From positions 129,952,556 to 130,016,555 of the forward strand of contig OZ038382.1 of assembly GCA_964036045.1 (NCBI GenBank): a stretch of DNA of 64,000 bases. Reading direction: 5' to 3'. Each line of letters starts with the position of its first letter. The first letter of the stretch is position 1. Under the pieces are notes generated by a model. That model was given only the letters and a program-made list of their open reading frames with translations. It had not been told where the DNA came from and did not search any database. Shown one piece after another: positions 58,788-64,000 of this stretch. This DNA is from Eutreptiella sp. 'Long Island Sound 2002' (lineage: Eukaryota; Euglenozoa; Euglenophyceae; Eutreptiales; Eutreptiaceae). A program made the position numbers and the translations under genes.

Positions 58788-60542
58788 CTGAACGTTAGAA
58801 AAAGTGAGTCCCTCCCTGTATCTCCACACTGTACTCCCCCCCCCATGCTCCCCAAGTATTCACATCCGCCCTCACCCCTGCAGGTCTCCGCTGATTTCTG
58901 GGTCCCAGAGAGCTGTTCAACGTGGCCAGACTGGGCAGACTCCACCGAGTACCCCATGGCCAAGGTATCTCACCTCATGCACTTGGGACATCCCATCCCA
59001 AAAAACTTCGATGTCAGCCATGCTTTCCAGCTGATCTTTAGAGAACTACAGGCCCAGCTCGCGGAGCTTAACGCCCTCCCCTCTCAGTCACTTGACAGGA
59101 TACTGGTAGCCAACACATTGATCCTTCCCCGCCTGCTTTACCGATGTGAATGCCTCCCCCTATCTGCCGACCAGCTGAATCCAATTATCCAAGCCATTGA
59201 AAGATATGTGCTTGGAGTCGCGGGGTTACCCTCCCTTCTTGCCAAGAAAACACTGTATACCCACCATACTCATGGCTTGGGATTACGCTACTTTGCTGTT
59301 GTACAGCCCACCCGCATACTCGACTCCCTGCAGACCAACCCACACCTCTTCCACCTCAGCACCCAATCAATATTTCCCTTATCCCCCTGGCGTCTCTTCG
59401 CCACTGCCATTACCCTGCTTGGCCCCCCCCGCGCCTCCCCCATGATCCCCCTCCCCGTCTCATGGGGAGCGAAACGCGCCTTGCGGGGTGCCTCCACAGT
59501 GATCACCGAATCTGGGATCACAGCATACATCTTGCCTGGACCCAACCCCCCCCCAGACTGCACCTACACTGATGGCAGTCAACTTGGTACCCCCCCTGCC
59601 TCAGGCGCATGTGCACTCCTCCCCGATGGGCGCATAGTCGTCTGCCGCGTCCCTGGTCCCCCCAACTCGTACAAGGCAGAGGTTATTGGTATCCTCCTTG
59701 GTTCAGAATTTTCCCCCCCCTCATCCAAAATCAAGGTTGACTGCAAGGGCGCTATCTCCTCCACCACAGGAGACAGGCGCCCTCTACGCTATGCTCATTA
59801 TGTCCAGCTGGCCAGGAAGTCCATCCAAAGCAAATGCCATGCAGTAGAATGGATTGAAGGTCACACGGGCCACCTCTTCCAGGAACGATCCGATGAGTTC
59901 GCCAAGTACGGCTCCACTCTCCCCCTCCCCCCCCCTGCCAAACCTTCCTCCCCGTGGGACGTCGTCCGCCACGGCGAACTCATGTCCCCCCCACACAAGG
60001 TCTGGACACACGACCTGTTTCCTACACACACACACGAGAATTTCCATTCTTCCTCATGGCGACCACTCAAATTTCGTCGCTTGGCGTGGCATAAGTGGCT
60101 CTTTGGCCTCCATACCCGACTGGGGTACAGCCACTATGCAACCTTCTGGAAAGATGATGTGCCCCCCACCCCCTGCCCCCACTGTTCCCTCAGACACAAC
60201 ATGAGCGTCCACGGGTACATAGCACACTGCTCGCCCGCGCACCCACTCGTCCATGCGTGGACAACTGCTTGGCCCGTCTCCTCCACTCCCATCAGATGGC
60301 GAGCCACTGCCCACAAACGTGACCTCAGGATCACTGGGCGCCTTGCAATTCCGATTTCGCTTTTTCGTGCCCTGAGCGCCGCCCACGGTGGCCCCAGGGC
60401 AGCCAGAAAAATAGTGTATAAGTGGCAGGAGAGCGTGATGGATAAAGTGACTGATGCCCTGTCTGACTACATCCCAGCCCCATCGTCCAAGCCCAATCCA
60501 TTTACCCCATCCGATCGGAATGTCACCTCCCGACCAGTTTGA
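58788..60542 (+). CDS. LINE-2 RT thumb/connection, RNase H and zinc-binding tail
   Basis: Same frame as the YVDD part. The connection region (VSHLMHLGHPIPKNFDVS, LLYRCECLPLSADQLNPII) leads to RNase H with all four acidic positions visible: CTYTDGSQLG, SYKAEVIGILLG, IKVDCKGAISS and QERSDEFAKYG. A CX2C...H...C cluster (PCPHCSLRHNMSVHGYIAHC) follows, as in LINE-1 of this window. It ends at a normal stop (60,540-60,542). Confidence 0.87.
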   Translation: MNVRKSESLPVSPHCTPPPMLPKYSHPPSPLQVSADFWVPESCSTWPDWADSTEYPMAKVSHLMHLGHPIPKNFDVSHAFQLIFRELQAQLAELNALPSQSLDRILVANTLILPRLLYRCECLPLSADQLNPIIQAIERYVLGVAGLPSLLAKKTLYTHHTHGLGLRYFAVVQPTRILDSLQTNPHLFHLSTQSIFPLSPWRLFATAITLLGPPRASPMIPLPVSWGAKRALRGASTVITESGITAYILPGPNPPPDCTYTDGSQLGTPPASGACALLPDGRIVVCRVPGPPNSYKAEVIGILLGSEFSPPSSKIKVDCKGAISSTTGDRRPLRYAHYVQLARKSIQSKCHAVEWIEGHTGHLFQERSDEFAKYGSTLPLPPPAKPSSPWDVVRHGELMSPPHKVWTHDLFPTHTHENFHSSSWRPLKFRRLAWHKWLFGLHTRLGYSHYATFWKDDVPPTPCPHCSLRHNMSVHGYIAHCSPAHPLVHAWTTAWPVSSTPIRWRATAHKRDLRITGRLAIPISLFRALSAAHGGPRAARKIVYKWQESVMDKVTDALSDYIPAPSSKPNPFTPSDRNVTSRPV

Positions 60543-61371
60543 TTCCCCTGCTGTACCCCCCCCCCCCCCACTGCTCAGCACCCCCTGCCTCTGACTTCCC
60601 CCCCTGATATACACCACCTTGTCTCTGTGCAGGGTTCAACACAGAGCCGTGAACGAAGAGAAGGCAATCTCCACAGCATGCCCCTCTCTTAAACTAACAT
60701 ATGGCATGCGTGCGTTGCCATCAGGGCACCACAGGAACGTCAGCACAGGCACTGTCATCATCAACATCACTGTGTTTACTGTTCTCAGTCTCTTGCTTTG
60801 CCCACCACTGCATGATGCCCTCATCATTCTGGTGCTGATTTTTGGTGGAAAAAAAAAAAAATCCCCATACTCCCCCTTTTGCCCCATGCACCGACCCCCC
60901 CCCCCCCTACAGGTCCCTGCGACAGCCCCATGGATCAAGAGTGAACAGCCACTGCAGCTCACCCCGAGGTGATACGGGGCAGAGCAATATAAGGGTCACA
61001 GACCAAAGGGAGAGCACTCCCCCCCCCCCTACGCCCACACCACTGCATGGATCCGCTGTATGTCCACTCCCTGCCCGATCTCCCACCCTCCTTCACCATT
61101 ACCCTCCACATTCTCTGGGACTCACAGCACTGGCCACTGCCCGAATGCATGGTACCCCCACTGGCTGTCTTGGCCTCAGGGCCCACAGCACGGGGCGATC
61201 ACCCGCATTATGCCACCTTGTTTAATTACATCTTTCTCAGCATGTACCTCCTCCGCAAGGCCCCCCCATACACTGACCCCTGACCCTCGGGGATGTGGGT
61301 GAATGGCTGTATGATGGGCTGGCCCTTTCCTGATTGGAACATTGCACAAAGGACTTAAGGCATGTGTTTTC
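60543..61371 (+). other. LINE-2 3' untranslated region
   Basis: About 830 bp without coding character, containing C-runs and one internal A13 (about 60,848-60,860), followed by the terminal A15 tail at 61,372. No TSD other than the AAG repeat. Confidence 0.7.
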
Positions 61372-61386
61372 AAAAAAAAAAAAAAA

Positions 61387-62725
61387 GAAGAAGAAGAAGA
61401 AGAAGACCCGACGCCCTGAAGGACGCCGAGCTCAGGAGGCGAAGGCTATTGCCACCTCCAAGATAGTGGTGAACCTGCCTGAGTTCACAGGCAAGGATCT
61501 CAGCGAGTTCGCTGAGAACTTTGGCCGGTTCCTACGACTGACCGGCCAAACCCACGCGAGTGGGCGAGTGAAGTGCGACCTGCTCCTGCAGTGCTGCAAG
61601 ACCAAATACCTGGAGAAGCAGGTCAGGCAGATCGTCACTAACTCCGCCACCTTTGCCGATGTGTTGGTTGCCCTGGAGAGGCAGTACCCAACCTACGAGA
61701 CCGACCTCTCCATCAGGGCCGAGATCCGGAACCTGCCGGTGCTGTCCAACAACCCCAAACCTGGCAGGGTCTCCGAGCTGTTGGCGGACCTGGATCACTG
61801 GGCTGGACGACTGACGCCCGGTTCCTACAGCAGCGACGACCTGCTGTTCTGGTTGTGCGCCAAGCTCCCCCGAGAGCTATGGGACGAGTGCCGTCTGACG
61901 GCTGAGCGCAAGGCTAGATCCCTCCGCTACGAGGATCTATGCGTGCTGCTCCTGGAGATGGCGCTGGAGAAGGAGAGCGACCAGCACCTGAACAACTACC
62001 GTCCTGGTGGTGGAGGTTCTGGAGGCAAAGGGTACCAAGGGTCCCGACCTGGGCAGGGGACTACCCCCAAACACGCCCACGCCCGCCTAATGGAGAACGT
62101 GAAGGAGCTATTCTGGTGTGATGCCAGAGATGAGCAGGGCCACCTGCAGCACGCCTCTGACTGCGAGCAGCGAGACTGCTTCGTCATCCAGGGGAAGCAG
62201 CAGGAGAAGATCACCGGCGCCAAAGTGAAGCTGCCGGATCATTACCGCTGCACCATCACGTGTGCATTCTGCGGTAAGCGGAAGCACTACGAGGATGAGT
62301 GCTACCATAAGCAACGCCCATCGGCGAAGCTTAAGGGGGAAGATCCTGGCAAAGGCTCGGGCAAAGGTGGAGGCAAGGCCAAAGGCAACGACTCCGGCAA
62401 GGGCAAGTCGAAAGGACGTGGTCAAGGTGGTCAAGACAAGGGTCAAGGTGGACGAGGAGGAGGCGCTAACCGCCAGAACGACAACAAGAACAAGGACAAG
62501 AACGGAGGTAACCCCAACCCTAATCCAGGGGGGAACTCCGAGCCCTCTGGACGGCAGTCTGGACCTACCACACGCTCACAGACGCAGGCCCAGCAAGAAC
62601 AAGGAGCCAAGCGTGAGCATGAAGGTGGTGATGACGGCAACGCCAAGAAGAGAAGCTGTTTCATGAGGATGGCCCGCAAATTGCGGAACAAGGGGTTCGA
62701 GGTGACCTGTCCCGCAGAATTCTGA
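61387..62725 (+). CDS. Gypsy-2 Gag, C-terminal half (capsid and nucleocapsid)
   Basis: Resumes at the lysine run and reads TRRPEGRRAQEAKAIATSK, then a capsid-like domain (VNLPEFTGKDLSEFAENFGR, FLRLTGQTHASGRVKCDLLL, LSIRAEIRNLPVL, ARSLRYEDLCVLLLEMALEK), the alpha-helical pattern of retrotransposon Gag. A zinc knuckle CAFCGKRKHYEDEC (CX2CX4HX4C) lies near 62,263. A long glycine/lysine-rich basic tail (GSGKGGGKAKGNDSGKGKSK) binds RNA. The frame ends at TGA 62,723-62,725; pol follows in the same frame. Confidence 0.85.
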
Positions 62726-62734
62726 CGGGGACGC
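62717..62734 (+). promoter_or_regulatory. Putative gag-pol stop-codon readthrough site (TGA CGG)
   Basis: Gag ends GAA TTC TGA and the next codon is CGG in the same frame; the 425 codons after it are open. UGA followed by CGG is a known readthrough context in several RNA viruses. A stimulatory downstream structure was not evaluated. Confidence 0.5.
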
Positions 62735-64000
62735 TCTGGTGGCACCCAAGACCTGGTGTTTTGGGTACGTATCCGACTAGGGGGACGTGAGTACCTGGGG
62801 GTACTGGATACTGGCGCCACAATATCTATAGTGGCCAAGAAAATTTTACTTTGTGGGAGCCTGAAGAACACCATGACCACCGCCGCCATACGCATGGGGG
62901 ATGGACATGTGGTGCACAGCTGCGGGGACTGTGAAGTGGAGGTACCTATGGGCTCTCGAACTATCGCCCATCGGTTCTATGTGATGGATACTGAGGCCTT
63001 CGACTTTGTACTGGGTACTGACTTCTTCGTACAGCACTCCCAGATACAATCCCTGACGCTGCAAGCGCCCTACCTCCTCTACGTGGACCACGGCAGTGGC
63101 AGAGAGTCTGTGCAACTGGAGCAGTCGGAACATACCTCGAGTTACCTGAGACTATCGAAGGAGGAGCCCTCGAACATGATGGCGGCCTCCAAAACTGAGG
63201 ACTTCCAACTATTGGGGGAAGTCCTAGACCAAGGTCTGAAGGAGTTGGGTTACTCCCGAGAAGACCTAAGTGTGGAGCTGTTCGCCAGCGACAAGCAGCA
63301 TGTACTGGACCTATACTGCAGCAAGGGGAAGAACTGCAGCTACAAATTTTACTGGCCCTCTTTCGGGATGGCCTACGGGAACCCCAGATTCAGTGAACTG
63401 GGGAAGGTGCTGACCAAGGTGGCCTTGGAACGTTCCCGTATGGTCCTGTGTTCCCCCGACTGGGGAGCCCATGGGGGCAACGAGTACTGGCGAACCCTCC
63501 TTGACAAGCTGACTATCAGCTCGGTGCGATTACCTGATGACGCCATCTACGTGCCTCTGGGACGCAAGACGCCCATTGGGAAGCCCAGATGGGGGAGTAT
63601 GCTCAGCGTGGTGGACGGAAGTCTTACCACCATCCCCTGGGAAGACCTGGACCCTACTCTGGTCCAGGCTATACAACGAGAAAGCGATGGACTCGCCTTG
63701 GGTGACTTGAAGGATCGCCTACGACCTCAAGATGCTGTTGAAACTACACCCGGAGGAGATGAGTACGTCGTGACTGACATCAACGCCCCCAACTCTCCCT
63801 GTCATGTACCTGTTCCTGATGGAGTCTCTGAGTGTGGACTATCTGGGCTACCTAGCTCTATCGACTCAGACGACGAAACTGAGCACGACGCCTTCTTCGT
63901 GCAGACCGCGGTGGAGGAAGTGGAGAACGCCGAGTACGTCGCCCCACTAAAACCCGTACTCTCCATGAGGGTGGAAGACCCCGTGGACGAGGAGCTGGAC
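62726..64000 (+). CDS. Gypsy-2 Pol (protease and methyltransferase-like domain; continues past window)
   Basis: 425 codons open to the window end, in the gag frame directly after TGA. The aspartic protease is at residues 25-36 (GVLDTGATISIV), with its second-half VLGTDFF at 95-101. Residues about 165-285 (DLSVELFASDKQHVLDLYCS, FGMAYGNPRFSELGKVLTK, RMVLCSPDWGAHGG) match in pattern the extra domain of Gypsy-1 and the Dam-like module of DIRS elements, with an N-P-x-F motif in the place of the methyltransferase DPPY. RT should follow outside the window. There is no ATG near the start, which supports expression by readthrough. Confidence 0.83.

Larger units (their letters stand above)
53319..61386 (+). 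mobile_element. LINE-2: full-length non-LTR retrotransposon inserted in Gypsy-2 gag
   Basis: Plus strand, about 8.07 kb, with ORF1, endonuclease, RT, RNase H, a 3' untranslated region and a 15-A tail at 61,372-61,386. Both flanks are (AAG)n lysine codons of the interrupted gag (53,300-53,318 and 61,387 onward), which is the target duplication, so exact edges float within the repeat. Several frameshifts sit in homopolymer runs. Confidence 0.88.

Overview
The window is eukaryotic, repeat-dense DNA: GT..AG introns, tRNA-like SINE modules, LTR retrotransposons, LINEs and DNA transposons, and no convincing host gene. Splice sites, chromoviral Gypsy elements and LINEs carrying endonuclease, reverse transcriptase (RT) and RNase H fit a large algal or plant-lineage genome, but the sequence alone does not fix the species. 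Nearly every recognisable protein belongs to a mobile element.

Layout. 1-3,021 (minus): edge of a decayed transposon-like gene whose probable introns carry GTACGAAA-type palindromes. 3,022-8,710: mostly non-coding, with a minus-strand tRNA-like SINE (about 4.0 kb), a 20-bp tandem repeat (6.63 kb), a decayed hAT transposase (7.04-8.38 kb) and a run of tRNA-like B-box modules (8.2-8.65 kb). 8,711-51,255: one very large minus-strand LINE (LINE-1) split into three pieces by later insertions. The first insertion is a hAT element (10,183-29,370), itself split by a chromodomain Ty3/Gypsy element (Gypsy-1, 10,914-27,585, minus strand, about 3-kb and 2.5-kb LTRs). The second is a 6.8-kb DNA transposon (Element P, 32,524-39,331). 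51.26-64.0 kb: the 5' part of a second, plus-strand Gypsy element (Gypsy-2), whose gag is split at a lysine (AAG) run by a second LINE (LINE-2, about 53.32-61.39 kb). Gypsy-2 pol runs off the window end.

Most interesting region. Element P has 19-bp perfect terminal inverted repeats, probable TA target duplications and two spliced genes of unknown family (626 and 902 aa by my exon model). Ten copies of a 22-bp palindrome (core GTGCGCGAGGCCTCGCGCAC) lie inside it and I saw none elsewhere in the window. All ten are in non-coding DNA, exactly one in each of the three introns of the 902-aa gene. The single intron of the 626-aa gene instead holds a different long hairpin. The decayed element at the left edge seems to have the same design with an unrelated palindrome, so palindrome-bearing introns may mark a transposon lineage.

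Other points: Gypsy-2 gag and pol are in one frame separated by a single TGA followed by CGG, a classical readthrough context. Both Gypsy elements carry an extra domain between protease and RT resembling the degenerate DNA-adenine-methyltransferase-like module of DIRS-type elements. Order of events inferred from nesting: LINE-1 first; then hAT, and Gypsy-1 inside hAT; Element P inside LINE-1; Gypsy-2 beside LINE-1, then LINE-2 inside Gypsy-2.
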